The position numbers and the translations under genes were made by a program. A stretch of DNA of 64,000 bases from Alkaliphilus sp. B6464. GTDB taxonomy: Bacteria; Bacillota; Clostridia; Peptostreptococcales; Natronincolaceae. Under the pieces are notes generated by a model. That model searched no databases, was not told where the DNA came from, and saw only the letters and a program-made list of their open reading frames with translations. This document shows positions 54,615-62,747 of this stretch, one piece after another (within the stretch, counting starts at the first letter, position 1; each line of letters opens with the position of its first letter). The stretch covers positions 3,100,001-3,164,000 of the forward strand of contig NZ_CP058557.1 in NCBI RefSeq assembly GCF_018141165.1, in the 5' to 3' direction.

Positions 54615-56020
54615 AGTTTTCTCGAGACTGGAACAGTCTGTAGCAGCTTCAAAGATAAACCACTAGAAGCTACAGTCTGTGGGAAGGAGCGGTGGAAGAA
54701 GTAGAATATATAGCTTAAAATACAGAAATTATTGCTAATACCAATAAAAGACCCCAAAGAACAATCTTCCGTATGAATGGAGTAATAAAAATATCTAAGC
54801 ATAGCTAGACTGTGGTTAGATATTTTTTATGGAATGAACTAGGAAGTTTGTTGACCCTAGAGGAGGAGCTACAACGTCCCACCCTAGCAAAATTCCTAGA
54901 TGAATACTAAGGTAAAGACTCTAAAGAGGCCACTTATGGACGTATGGGAATAACGTGGCTATGACTCTAAAGAAGAAACTCAAAAGTATAACCCTAAAAA
55001 GACCCCAAAGAAGCAACCTATGGACGTAGGTAATAGCGTTGCATGACCCTAAAGCTAAAATCTACAAAGAACTACTATAATAAAAGACCCAATATATAGG
55101 CCACGTAATGCATGTGGGCAACTATCTCTAAAGATAGACCGAATGAGTTGTCCACCATGCACAACTTCCAGAGCTACACCCTAATTAGTAGTAGCAGTAG
55201 TAGTAGTAAACTTTGTGGGTATGTGGGCAGCCTCTATAGATACTACTTTAAATGGCTGTCCATCATATCCATAATGTAGGAGGGATGCCTGGAATCCCTA
55301 CCGATTAGACCATAGAGATAGACAGCAAAGCTAAAGACCCTAAAGTAATTCTATAAAATATTATAAAAAGCTAACCTTCCTACCACCTCATACTCCCCAA
55401 CTATTCACTAAATGTTCGTTTAGGGAAAGTGGAATACTGTTTAAGGCAGACCATAAAAACTATCCTTATAGTACCTTAAACCTATGTAACGGTAGTTGCC
55501 ACCCTAGAGGAATTCCCTGAAGTAAGGCAACTATTTCCTAAACACGACATTTAGGGAAAGCGTAGCGTTAGTTGGGATTACGAAGACACTACATTATGGG
55601 TCAAGATATCTCCAAAGATAGACCTAACGACTGGAACAATCTGTTTTTCTACCGTATTCTCTATTTCTAATATAACTTATGAAAACAGTTTGTGAAGGGA
55701 GCGGCATCAAAGACCCGAGAGTTGACAGGATAACTGGAGCAGTCGGCTACAAGACAAACTAAAACTACCATAGAGGTAGCTGACTGCGGAAGTAAAGGAC
55801 CCACAAAGACTGACCTAGCGACTGGAACAGTCTGTAGCAGCTTCAAAGATAAGCCCCCAGAGGCTACAGTCTGTGGATGGAGTGGCAACAAATACCCCTG
55901 AGATGGCAGTAAAACCTACACAGTCGGCTGCAAGACTACCTAGAACTAACCCAAAATGCAGTGGACTGCGTAAGGAAATAACTAAAGTACCTATTCAAGA
56001 AAAATCCCTTTAAAGATCCC
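54615..56020 (+). ncRNA. Candidate giant structured RNA (possibly GOLLD/ROOL-like class)
   Basis: About 1.4 kb without a credible gene, A-rich on the plus strand and full of hairpins. Two tandem units 84 bases apart fold alike: GCCAC-TTAT ... ATAA-c-GTGGC (54929-54959) and GCAAC-CTAT ... ATAG-c-GTTGC (55013-55042). The arms differ by compensating changes and the loops share GGACGTA. A second module, GACTG-GAA-CAGTC followed by a long hairpin, occurs at 54626, 55629 and 55820, with hairpin arms CTGTAGC/GCTACAG or CTGTTTT/AAAACAG. Variants at 55740-55786 and 55921-55968 keep CAGTC...GACTG. A recurring GACCCNAAAG element occurs about ten times. I cannot assign an RNA family. Confidence 0.65.
54787..54828. 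terminator. Possible terminator inside the RNA region
   Basis: AAATATCTAA/TTAGATATTT stem with a 15-base interior, followed by T-runs on both strands. It could end a first, 200-base RNA (54615-54828), or be a helix of the larger RNA. Confidence 0.4.
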
Positions 56021-56155
56021 ATTAATAAAAATCCCAAGATAACTTATTGCCTTTAAAAACTTTCCCTCCATTTTAAGAAACCTTTATAGTACGTATAATA
56101 GCCTCTTATCTTTAATAATTCCTATTACTTTACTGAATTTTTAAATATCCCCTTG

Positions 56156-56161
56156 TATAAT
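56156..56161 (+). promoter_or_regulatory. Possible -10 box of the M15 peptidase gene
   Basis: TATAAT 30 bases before the start codon; a weak CTGAAT lies 17 bases upstream as -35. It would start the lysis-like gene group separately from the RNA. Confidence 0.35.
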
Positions 56162-56191
56162 ATATTGAATTTTAAAGGAAAGGAGAATTTT

Positions 56192-56554
56192 ATGAACAAT
56201 ATCCAAATATCTAAAAACTTTAAACTTAAAGAATTTGAATGCAGAGATAGTGGATCTGTAGTAAAGCTAGATAGCAAATTACTAGAAAAACTTCAACTTC
56301 TAAGAGACAAGCTAAATAACCCCATTAACGTAACCTCAGGGTATAGGACTCCGGAATGTAATAAACGTGTAGGTGGATCATCTAACAGCTATCATATGAA
56401 AGGTATGGCTGCAGATATTTACTCTCCTGGCTTTACTCCTACACAAATTGCAAAAAACGCAGAGGAAGTTGGTTTTACTGGAATAGGTACTTATTCTAAC
56501 TTTGTCCATGTAGACGTTAGACCTAACAAATATCACTTTAAAAGTGGATATTAG
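56192..56554 (+). CDS. Peptidase M15-type cell wall hydrolase
   Basis: A 120-residue protein of the Peptidase_M15_3 family: KLKEFECRDSG, NVTSGYRTPECN, HMKGMAADIY (zinc His and Asp) and FVHVDVRP (final His). It cuts a D-amino acid peptide bond in peptidoglycan, like phage endolysin catalytic domains. No signal peptide, so release needs a holin-like partner. ATG 56192 has AAAGGAG; longer frames have no ribosome site. Confidence 0.85.
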   Translation: MNNIQISKNFKLKEFECRDSGSVVKLDSKLLEKLQLLRDKLNNPINVTSGYRTPECNKRVGGSSNSYHMKGMAADIYSPGFTPTQIAKNAEEVGFTGIGTYSNFVHVDVRPNKYHFKSGY

Positions 56555-56578
56555 AAAATCAAGAGAGGAGGAAGCTTA

Positions 56579-57022
56579 ATGCCCTGCACAATGATAATTG
56601 CAAAGGTAAAAAAGATAGATATTACAAATAAAGTAGCTGCTGAAAATTGGACTCAAACAATTACTATTACTTTAAGTGATATTGAGCTTAACGATGAAAA
56701 TTTAATTGCTATTCGTAAATTTAGACCAAATGAAGAAGTAAAGGTTCATCTTGAGTCTCTACAGTTATCTATTGAAGAAATTTCAGAAAGAGAAAATTTA
56801 AGAAAACTCTACCCTACAAGTGGACAAATATGTCCTATTAATCACTCCACAGGTAATCAAAACATAGAGGATGAGGGCATCGAGGAGGTTACTATTGATG
56901 ATGAGGGCATCGAGGAGGTTACTATTGATGATGAGGATGAGGATTTATTTGACTTAGATTATGATAAAAATCTACCAGATACAGATAAAATCCTTAAAAC
57001 CTTTGATTTTTCAAATATGTAA
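56579..57022 (+). CDS. Acidic protein with an internal 10-residue duplication
   Basis: A 147-residue protein of unknown function with a beta-rich first 85 residues and a very acidic C-terminus where EGIEEVTIDD is repeated twice. The repeat is a perfect 30-bp DNA duplication. GAGAGGAGG precedes the ATG. Its place between an M15 hydrolase and DUF1659 suggests a role in that module. Confidence 0.6.
   Translation: MPCTMIIAKVKKIDITNKVAAENWTQTITITLSDIELNDENLIAIRKFRPNEEVKVHLESLQLSIEEISERENLRKLYPTSGQICPINHSTGNQNIEDEGIEEVTIDDEGIEEVTIDDEDEDLFDLDYDKNLPDTDKILKTFDFSNM
56871..56930 (+). repeat. Perfect 30-bp tandem duplication
   Basis: Two identical 30-base units beginning ATGAGGGCATCGAGG, in frame inside the acidic protein gene, giving a variable-number repeat candidate. 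Confidence 0.9.
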
Positions 57023-57106
57023 GTTTATAATATACTGCCTGTAGTTTATCCACACATTATGCACAGTTTTATCCATAGGTAATTTAATAGGAAAGGAGGA
57101 AGTTCT

Positions 57107-57328
57107 ATGGCTGTTATGAAATCTAATGAAACAAGAAGTGCTTCATGTAGATTTATCACAGGTCTTGATGGTAATGGAAAAGAAAAGATTATGGCAAAAG
57201 CAATCGCTAACTTTAAAACTGATTCTACATTAGATGATGTTTATGAAGTTGCTCTTGCTGTAGCTAGTCTTTATCCTTACTCTATAAAGGCCGTGAACAT
57301 GGCTGAAAGATGTGAACTATTAGAGTAG
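57107..57328 (+). CDS. DUF1659 protein
   Basis: A 73-residue protein of DUF1659 (GLDGNGKEKIMAKAIANFKTDSTLDDVYEVALAVASL). Usually found just before DUF2922 in Firmicutes; no known function. GGAAAGGAGG precedes the ATG, repeated with near identity before the next gene. Confidence 0.9.
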   Translation: MAVMKSNETRSASCRFITGLDGNGKEKIMAKAIANFKTDSTLDDVYEVALAVASLYPYSIKAVNMAERCELLE

Positions 57329-57368
57329 TCTACTAAGAAGCCTATTAAATAGGAAAGGAGGATAATCT

Positions 57369-57596
57369 ATGGAGAAATATCTAAGAATGGTATTTAAAAC
57401 CGATCAAGATAAAAAGGTCAGTATTAGAGTAAGTGTACCTAGAGATGATCTAGATGCAACTGAAGTAAAAACAGTAATGGACCTTATTGTTGCTAAAAAT
57501 ATTGTTAGTTCTATTTCTGGGGATTTAATTGCTGTTGACAGAGCTTATCTAGTAGAAACATCTACTACAGAGCTTGAAGTTACTCAGGAAATATAG
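57369..57596 (+). CDS. DUF2922 protein
   Basis: A 75-residue DUF2922 protein (LRMVFKTDQDKKVSIRVSVPRDDLDATEVKTVMDLIV). It pairs with DUF1659 40 bases upstream. The usual next gene, a YvrJ-like peptide, is not seen. A terminator follows. Confidence 0.9.
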   Translation: MEKYLRMVFKTDQDKKVSIRVSVPRDDLDATEVKTVMDLIVAKNIVSSISGDLIAVDRAYLVETSTTELEVTQEI

Positions 57597-57613
57597 TACT
57601 AATGCCTAGTATT

Positions 57614-57643
57614 AAGGGTATAGCATTTCGCTATGCCCTTTTT
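57614..57643 (+). terminator. Terminator after DUF2922
   Basis: AAGGGTATAGC/GCTATGCCCTT stem (one G-U pair) with an ATTTC loop followed by TTTTT. Confidence 0.8.
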
Positions 57644-57669
57644 AAAGAGAAAGGAAGGTGATACAATAT

Positions 57670-58125
57670 ATGAAAAATAAATGTTCTATTACCAAATGCA
57701 TAGCTGCACTTTTATGCATTATTACAATGGCTATTTCATTTAATATCTATTCGTCATACAAAGACTTGTATCTTTCTGATAATTTAACTAAAGATTCTAT
57801 TATTTACATTGCAGCTGCTAAAACTTCATTAAAAGATTCATATGAATCTTTTAGTAATAAGAATATGTCTTCAATAAAAACAGAAGAAATAAGTAAGAGT
57901 AAATCGTCAATAAATCTAAATGAAGATGATGTACAGAAGAAAATATTTATTAACATTCTAATATTATTCTTATCATTCATTAGTCTGGCTTCAATTCATA
58001 ACTTTATCATTAATACAGAAAAAAAGAAAGAATATAGGTCTAAAAAAGTACTCAATACATCAATAAATAAAAATCATAATATAAAACCAACTTGTTCCCT
58101 TATGTCTAAAGAAGGCGCAAAGTGA
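57670..58125 (+). CDS. Hypothetical two-helix membrane protein
   Basis: A 151-residue protein with membrane helices near residues 12-30 and 95-115 and a polar Lys/Ser-rich part between. GGTGAT lies 7 bases before ATG 57670. It overlaps the next gene by one base, so the two are coupled. Its position suggests a lysis-module component. Confidence 0.55.
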   Translation: MKNKCSITKCIAALLCIITMAISFNIYSSYKDLYLSDNLTKDSIIYIAAAKTSLKDSYESFSNKNMSSIKTEEISKSKSSINLNEDDVQKKIFINILILFLSFISLASIHNFIINTEKKKEYRSKKVLNTSINKNHNIKPTCSLMSKEGAK

Positions 58126-58463
58126 TGTTAATCTCTCAGGAAGATCTCCTACTGTTTATTTATATTTATGTATTTTGTTTTCTAGGGGCTTTCTCTAAGG
58201 ATATGCTGCATACTTTTTTAGATAAGATACCTAAGGTTTTAATATCTAAAGCTCTTACTTCCTCTTTAGCAGTAACTATTGTAGTATATGGTTTATCGGA
58301 ATATCTGCTTAGTAAAATATCCTATAGACCCTTTACAGCTGTTTGTTATATTTTGGGAATTATTAGTTTTGAGGTAATGGTCAAATATAGTAGTGCAAAG
58401 GAAATTCTAGAAATAATAGAAGATTTTAAAAAATGGAGAATAAACAAAAAAGAGAAAGGATAA
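58125..58463 (+). CDS. Small membrane protein, holin-like candidate
   Basis: A 112-residue protein with three hydrophobic helices (about residues 6-25, 42-60 and 70-88) and a short basic tail (DFKKWRINKKEKG). This is the layout of many phage holins. I cannot match a named holin family. Start ATG 58125 overlaps the stop of the upstream gene. Confidence 0.5.
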   Translation: MLISQEDLLLFIYIYVFCFLGAFSKDMLHTFLDKIPKVLISKALTSSLAVTIVVYGLSEYLLSKISYRPFTAVCYILGIISFEVMVKYSSAKEILEIIEDFKKWRINKKEKG

Positions 58464-58487
58464 TTTTATTTTAAAAGCTATCCTTTC
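58454..58487 (+). terminator. Terminator GAAAGGATA/TATCCTTTC
   Basis: Nine-base perfect arms with a 16-base interior, beginning at the stop codon of the holin-like gene and followed by TTTATATA. Confidence 0.6.
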
Positions 58488-58582
58488 TTTATATATATCC
58501 CTCTAAATAATAGCTATTTAAAAGAATATTCATTTTCGCCTACACATAGTTGTTTTTTATTACTTCGTATACAATCTTATCT

Positions 58583-58921
58583 CTACCTATCTTTATTTAT
58601 TATAGGAAATCTTTTTTCATTCTTAGCTATTTTGTCTTCTATTGCACTTGATACATCTATATCCAATTGATTAGCAAGGGACATGCAGTAAATCATAACA
58701 TCTGCAAGTTCCTCTTTTAGATGTATAAATTCATTACTGTCTTTTATATCCCATGCTTGTTCATTAGAAAGCCATTGAAATATTTCCATTAATTCTGCTG
58801 CTTCTATAGCAATACTCATAGATAAATTCTTTGGACTATGTGCATCTGTCCAATCTCTTTCCTTAACAAACTTACTTATTTTATCTTTTATTTCTTGAAT
58901 ATTTGTAATTTGATCTTTCAT
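58583..58921 (-). CDS. MazG-like nucleotide pyrophosphohydrolase
   Basis: A 112-residue all-alpha NTP pyrophosphatase: SIAIEAAELMEIFQWL (ExxE) and HLKEELADVMIYCMSLANQ (ExxD). It cleans unwanted nucleotides. TGGAGGAG precedes ATG 58921; a GTG four codons upstream overlaps this site and is rejected. Confidence 0.9.
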   Translation of the reverse strand: MKDQITNIQEIKDKISKFVKERDWTDAHSPKNLSMSIAIEAAELMEIFQWLSNEQAWDIKDSNEFIHLKEELADVMIYCMSLANQLDIDVSSAIEDKIAKNEKRFPIINKDR

Positions 58922-59050
58922 TTTCTCCTCCACATTTTATATATAAATATATTATACATAATAATACGTCGATTATCTATAAATCAATATGAAAAACAAT
59001 ATTTAAATGATAAAATAAAAATTATATTAATGTTAGAAAGGTAGATCTAT

Positions 59051-59689
59051 ATGATTATAAATTTCAAACAAACTGATCCTTGTATAATATATCTTGTTAA
59101 TTCTGATCCTCTTCTAGGCAAAGTAATAAAAAAAATAGGTGATTATTCCCTTGAATTAGACAAAAATTATTATTTAAAACTTACCAGCTCTATAGTTGGG
59201 CAACAATTATCTAATAAAGCAAAGTCGACAATATGGAGTAGAGTCGAAACGCTATGCAAAGAGATTTCACCACAAAATATAATAGCTATTCCAGATGAAC
59301 AACTAAGAATGGCTGGTATATCTTTTGCTAAGATTTCATACATTAAAGGATTATCTCAAGAAATTTTAAATGGTAATATTAATTTAAATAATATGAAAAA
59401 TCAAACTAACGATGAAGTATTGCAAACTCTTACAAGTATAAAAGGTATTGGAAAGTGGACATCAGAAATGTTTCTAATATTTTCACTTGGAAGGTTAGAT
59501 GTTTTTTCTGCTGATGATGCAAGTCTAAGAAGAGCTATTAAATGGTTATATAGTTTTAAAGAGAATCCAACTAAAGATGAAATGAACAATGTAAGCAAAC
59601 AATGGATCCCTTACTGTTCAATAGCATCATTATATCTTTGGGCATCAGTTGATAGTGGACTAATTAATCAACCTTCTTCTTTTATTTAA
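59051..59689 (+). CDS. DNA-3-methyladenine glycosylase II-like (HhH-GPD)
   Basis: A 212-residue AlkA-like protein. LTSSIVGQQLSNKA, the helix-hairpin-helix LTSIKGIGKWTSEMFLIFSLGRLDVFSADDASL with the catalytic Asp, and a final RWxPYRSxAxxYLW-like QWIPYCSIASLYLW. It removes alkylated purines; a second, AAG-type glycosylase is at 13558. AGAAAGGTAG precedes the ATG. Confidence 0.9.
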   Translation: MIINFKQTDPCIIYLVNSDPLLGKVIKKIGDYSLELDKNYYLKLTSSIVGQQLSNKAKSTIWSRVETLCKEISPQNIIAIPDEQLRMAGISFAKISYIKGLSQEILNGNINLNNMKNQTNDEVLQTLTSIKGIGKWTSEMFLIFSLGRLDVFSADDASLRRAIKWLYSFKENPTKDEMNNVSKQWIPYCSIASLYLWASVDSGLINQPSSFI

Positions 59690-59727
59690 AATCCCAGAAT
59701 TCTTTATTCATTATTATAGAAATTTTT

Positions 59728-59752
59728 AGGTGCACATTTGTGTACCTTTTTT
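59728..59752 (+). terminator. Terminator AGGTGCAC/GTGTACCT
   Basis: Eight-base-pair stem with one G-U pair and an ATTT loop, then TTTTTT, after the AlkA-like gene. Confidence 0.75.
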
Positions 59753-59909
59753 ATTTATATACGACTTCTAAATCTATACTGCACTTTTTCTTACACAACA
59801 TATATTAACTATTAAGTCTATCCATGTATTTTAAATTACTAATTGTTACTTATTGTATGTAGACTTATTGTATATACTCTAATACAATTTTTATATTGGG
59901 GGGAAAAAT

Positions 59910-60119
59910 ATGGATGATATTTGTAAGAAATTTGGGCTTAATGTAAAAAAATATAGACAGAACAAAGAATATTCTCAAGAAAAATTAGCTGAAATTTCTG
60001 GACTACATCGAACTTATATAAGCTCTATTGAAAGGGGGACACGTAGTATTTCCCTTAATAATATTGAAAAAATAGCTAAGTCTTTAGATGTTGAAATCTA
60101 TCAACTTTTTAAATTTTAA
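59910..60119 (+). CDS. XRE-family HTH regulator, C-protein candidate
   Basis: A 69-residue single-domain helix-turn-helix protein (NKEYSQEKLAEISGLHRTYISSIERGTRSISLNNIEKIAKSL). Size and position just before the restriction genes match controller (C) proteins of type II restriction-modification systems, which delay nuclease expression until DNA is methylated. GGGGGG-type ribosome site upstream. Confidence 0.8.
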   Translation: MDDICKKFGLNVKKYRQNKEYSQEKLAEISGLHRTYISSIERGTRSISLNNIEKIAKSLDVEIYQLFKF

Positions 60120-60181
60120 TTTCTAATATAAAAATTTAAAAGCTAACCAAAAATAAAAATAATATTTATAGGGGGATAAGT

Positions 60182-60922
60182 ATGGGTAATAACAGTTCTG
60201 GTTTTGTAAATGAAGATAAAATTAGATATGCTTTAGATAATAGGAAATATTCAGATTTAAACTCTAATCTAAAGAGATTTATAAAATTTGCATATCCAAC
60301 TATACAAGATACAGATATTATTAAATGCGAAAAAGTTGCAGGACAAAGCAAATGTGATTTACAAGTATTTGTACATAATAAACTTTTTAGACTCAGCATA
60401 AAAAAAGGTAGCAGTAATAGTGTTCACCAAGAACCAGTTGAACCATTCATATCGTTTCTCAAACATGAATATAATATTTCCGACTCGCTTGCAAATAACA
60501 TTCGTTTTTTTATTTGGGGAGATAAAACTCTTGATGGGTCCGGAAATAAAGAAGATAGAATGGACACTAATCATTTAAAAAAGAATTATCCTGACGTTGT
60601 TCAATCTATAAAGTCCTTTTTTGAAGCAAACAAAGAAGATTTAATCAAACGTTTTTTATTAACAGGTGTTAATGGTGATAGTATAGACTTCATTTATTAT
60701 GGAAATGAATCAATAGGGCTTTGGGCTAATAAGCAGGATTTTTTATCTGTCGTGCTGGATAGTTCTTCAAATACTAGATCTCTTGTTCCTGTTGGAAAGT
60801 TAAGTTTTCAAGCATGGAACCGTGCTATAAATGGTGAAAAATCCAATAATAAAAGAGGAGTAATCCAATTGAAATGGCATTCTCTAGAAAAAGACTTACA
60901 GTCAATTATGGAAAGAAGGTAA
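60182..60922 (+). CDS. Restriction endonuclease subunit, PD-(D/E)xK-like (R1)
   Basis: A 246-residue protein. GQSKCDLQVFVHNKLFRLSIKKGSS gives a D...S-x-K pattern of the PD-(D/E)xK fold near residues 58-80, with a preceding EKVAGQSK. No family name is certain. It lies between an HTH regulator and a second nuclease-like gene that begins 6 bases after its stop. Two C5-methyltransferases follow convergently. I infer it is half of a heterodimeric restriction enzyme. Ribosome site GGGGGATAAG before ATG 60182. Confidence 0.65.
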   Translation: MGNNSSGFVNEDKIRYALDNRKYSDLNSNLKRFIKFAYPTIQDTDIIKCEKVAGQSKCDLQVFVHNKLFRLSIKKGSSNSVHQEPVEPFISFLKHEYNISDSLANNIRFFIWGDKTLDGSGNKEDRMDTNHLKKNYPDVVQSIKSFFEANKEDLIKRFLLTGVNGDSIDFIYYGNESIGLWANKQDFLSVVLDSSSNTRSLVPVGKLSFQAWNRAINGEKSNNKRGVIQLKWHSLEKDLQSIMERR

Positions 60923-60927
60923 GTAAC

Positions 60928-61737
60928 GTGAGAAATAAAGGTACTTATGAAGGCACAGAAGCTGAAATACAATTCGTTAAATACTGTAATTCAAATAAAA
61001 TACAAAGTAATCCAATTTGGCAATTATTATATAATAATTTAAATCTTAAGGATGATATTAGTAATTATTATATAGTTAGAGTTATAAGCCATGTATATTC
61101 AAAATTAAGCAAAGTAGAAGTATTACCTAAAGCTGATGCTTATTTAGTACATGGACAAATTCCCAGCCAAATTTTAGCTAATAAAAACTATTATTTAACT
61201 GAAAGCGATATTGAAGAATTTAATTTGATTCCTTGTTTATATTCAGGAATATCAATTAAAAGACCTGACTCAAAGAAATTTCAAATTCTTAAATTAGTAC
61301 CTCATAGTTTTAATGAAATTATTGGAAGTTATGTATTAGGTGCTGGGGCATCAATCTATTGTAATAACAAAAATGAACTTATTAAAAACGACTCTGTGTT
61401 AGCAGGCTGGAATACAACATGGGCTGAATTTAAACATTGCTTCTCTTCGATTCCTAATATAGAAATGATAGACTCAGATAAACTTAGTTTAGATGATAAA
61501 TTAAAAATCTTTAAAACTATAAAGAATATATCCAATACTACAATAAAAAGTATCATTGTAAATGATCCTAAGAAACTAGATATAGTTTTTAAAGGCAGTT
61601 ATATTTTTGACGAACCTTACCCTGCTCATTTTCTATATAAGGATGGATGTTTTACTACAAATGAACCCTTTAATTTCACTGTTACAACTGGCTCTGGGAG
61701 AAGTAAAGGAGATTTTACAATAGTACTTAAACCATAA
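60928..61737 (+). CDS. Restriction endonuclease subunit, PD-(D/E)xK-like (R2)
   Basis: A 269-residue protein from GTG 60928, which has AGAAGGTAAG upstream; an in-frame ATG at 60874 lies within the first subunit gene. LPKADAYLVHG...SGISIKRPDSKKF gives the same D...SIK pattern as the first subunit (ISIKRP against LSIKKG), suggesting distant homology. The last 30 residues contain a Gly-rich TTGSGRSKGDF. Ends at a bidirectional terminator. Confidence 0.65.
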   Translation: MRNKGTYEGTEAEIQFVKYCNSNKIQSNPIWQLLYNNLNLKDDISNYYIVRVISHVYSKLSKVEVLPKADAYLVHGQIPSQILANKNYYLTESDIEEFNLIPCLYSGISIKRPDSKKFQILKLVPHSFNEIIGSYVLGAGASIYCNNKNELIKNDSVLAGWNTTWAEFKHCFSSIPNIEMIDSDKLSLDDKLKIFKTIKNISNTTIKSIIVNDPKKLDIVFKGSYIFDEPYPAHFLYKDGCFTTNEPFNFTVTTGSGRSKGDFTIVLKP

Positions 61738-61761
61738 AAAGGTGGATTACTCCACCTTTTT
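61736..61761. terminator. Bidirectional terminator between R2 and M1
   Basis: AAAAAGGTGGA/TCCACCTTTTT, an 11-bp perfect stem with a TTAC loop that contains the stop codon of the convergent methyltransferase. Confidence 0.85.
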
Positions 61762-62730
61762 TAATAATTCTATCATTCTATTCGCTAGTTCTTCTATTAT
61801 AGGCACAACTACGCTATTTCCAATTTGCTTATATGATTGATGAGAGTTAGGTTTAATTTTATAACTTTCAGGAAACCCCATTAATCTTAAACATTCACGC
61901 TCTGTTAGTTTTCTATTATAATCAACAATAACAGGTACATTATTGCCTCCTGTGCCCATCTTTGCCGTAAAACATGGTATTGTGCCATTATTCTTAAAAG
62001 AACATCTAGATGGTCTAATCTCATTGGCAATGATTACTCTATCCTGAATTTTACCATTCTTCTCCACAAACACCGGTAGATGAATATTAATGTTTTCAGT
62101 TGCCTTTGCAGTGCAATCATAACCTATAACATTTTCTTCAATTATGTCTTCTACGAAAAACTTTAGTTCTCTAGTTTTAGGAAAATTAAATACTCTACTA
62201 CATTCCCTTGAAGATTCATTAAATGAGATTTCTAATTCTTTTTTAAAACCTATACAATACCATCTCTCTCTATTTTGGGGAATTCCGTAATCTAAAGCAT
62301 TTAATATCTTATAACTAAAATTATAACCTATTTCATCTAATATGCTTTCAATAGTTTTAAGTGTATTGCCACTGTCATGGTTAACAAGTCCTTTTACATT
62401 TTCTAGAATAAAACAGCTTGGTCTTTTTTCTTTAATAATTCTAGCAACTTCAAAGAAAAGTGTACCTCTTGAATCCTCAAACCCTAGTCTTAGCCCACCT
62501 ATAGAAAATGGTTGGCAAGGAAAACCTGCACATAAGATATCAAAATCGGGGATCTCATCTGATGAAATTTTAGTAATATCACCTGATGGGTATTCTCCAA
62601 AATTTTCTTTATATGTTTCACGAGCATACTTATCAATTTCTGAACTAAATACACATTCACATCCCTGATTTTCAAATGCTATTCTAAATCCACCCATCCC
62701 TGCGAATAAATCTATAATTCTATAACTCAT
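61747..62730 (-). CDS. C5-cytosine DNA methyltransferase (M1)
   Basis: A 327-residue enzyme with all key motifs: DLFAGMGGFRIAFENQG (I), GFPCQPFSIGG (catalytic Cys, IV), FILENVKGL (VI), QNRERWYCIG (VIII), then a recognition domain of about 80 residues, RECLRLMGFPESY (IX) and QIGNSVVVPI (X). It protects host DNA from the linked restriction enzyme. It starts 17 bases after the stop of M2, on the same strand. Confidence 0.93.
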   Translation of the reverse strand: MSYRIIDLFAGMGGFRIAFENQGCECVFSSEIDKYARETYKENFGEYPSGDITKISSDEIPDFDILCAGFPCQPFSIGGLRLGFEDSRGTLFFEVARIIKEKRPSCFILENVKGLVNHDSGNTLKTIESILDEIGYNFSYKILNALDYGIPQNRERWYCIGFKKELEISFNESSRECSRVFNFPKTRELKFFVEDIIEENVIGYDCTAKATENINIHLPVFVEKNGKIQDRVIIANEIRPSRCSFKNNGTIPCFTAKMGTGGNNVPVIVDYNRKLTERECLRLMGFPESYKIKPNSHQSYKQIGNSVVVPIIEELANRMIELLKKVE

Positions 62731-62747
62731 TTTATCGCTCCTAATCT

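Noticed and set aside
55667-55891. A minus-strand open frame of 74 codons (and a similar one at 54608-54802)
   Set aside because: Both share the peptide QTVAS.GLSLKLLQTVPV because they cross the same repeated RNA module. They have no ribosome sites and are explained by RNA structure.
54615-56020. Group I or group II intron RNA as explanation of the non-coding region
   Set aside because: No domain V-type hairpin and no group I core were found, and internal duplication does not fit either.
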